Of a stretch of 64,000 nt of DNA, positions 63,987-64,000 are shown one piece after another (position 1 is the stretch's first letter; the number at the start of each line of letters is the position of its first letter). The notes under the pieces are model-generated. The model was not told the origin of the DNA and did no database searches. It worked only from the letters and a program-made list of their open reading frames with translations. A program made the translations under genes and the position numbers. The DNA is taken from contig NC_063995.1 of NCBI RefSeq assembly GCF_932276165.1, forward strand, positions 4,836,001 to 4,900,000. Direction: 5' to 3'. Origin of the DNA: Plutella xylostella (lineage: Eukaryota > Arthropoda > Insecta > Lepidoptera > Plutellidae).

Positions 63987-64000
63987 AAGTATAATCAAAG

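Overview
The window is eukaryotic and almost certainly lepidopteran (moth or butterfly). Its genes are split by short GT-AG introns and encode conserved animal proteins. The spaces between exons are packed with transposon families typical of Lepidoptera: tRNA-headed SINEs, a 5S-rRNA-headed SINE, RTE, jockey and CR1 retroelements, a Helitron-like fragment and many inverted-repeat miniature elements. I see no bacterial operon, CRISPR array or virus. Species assignment is inference. Exon edges were placed by eye from splice signals and protein homology and may be off by 1-2 bases.

Layout. (1) 175-968 (+): the last two exons of a TRP-family channel. (2) 1451-11432 (-): a complete ten-exon AP-3 adaptor mu subunit gene, with two extra partial copies of one exon and a 4 kb RTE-like retroelement in an intron. 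(3) 12942-13601 (-): ribosomal protein S5. (4) 14622-16633 (+): the GTP-type beta subunit of succinyl-CoA ligase. (5) 17715-31314 (-): a complete twelve-exon mitochondrial processing peptidase alpha subunit gene, with two extra copies of an internal exon, a truncated second copy of its last exon, and a 4.9 kb CR1-like retroelement with open ORFs nested inside an older jockey-like fragment. (6) 34222-41242 (+): a SIAH-like RING E3 ligase with a long Ala/Pro-rich basic tail. (7) 43647-48184 (+) and 58600-63275 (+): two paralogous ZAD plus C2H2 nuclear proteins of about 880 residues, separated by about 10 kb of repeats that include a large 'GAGCGAAGCGAG' satellite in both orientations. (8) 63729-63849 (-): the last exon of a BCS1-type mitochondrial AAA chaperone.

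Functionally the genes are ordinary neighbours, not a pathway. Three of them (SUCLG2, PMPCA, BCS1L) are mitochondrial, which may be chance. SUCLG2 and PMPCA converge tail to tail; RpS5 and SUCLG2 diverge; PMPCA and the SIAH-like gene diverge.

The recurring oddity is repeated local tandem duplication of exon-bearing segments (TRP, AP3M1 and PMPCA twice). Several extra exon copies keep an open frame and splice phases that would allow in-frame inclusion. The other notable find is a pair of 1.4 kb P-element-like elements with a degraded THAP domain, each bounded by its own 8-bp target duplication. One sits inside an older inverted-repeat element and the other inside an intron of the second ZAD gene. 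I found no convincing undescribed molecular system. The ZAD twins and the exon-duplication pattern are the best leads.
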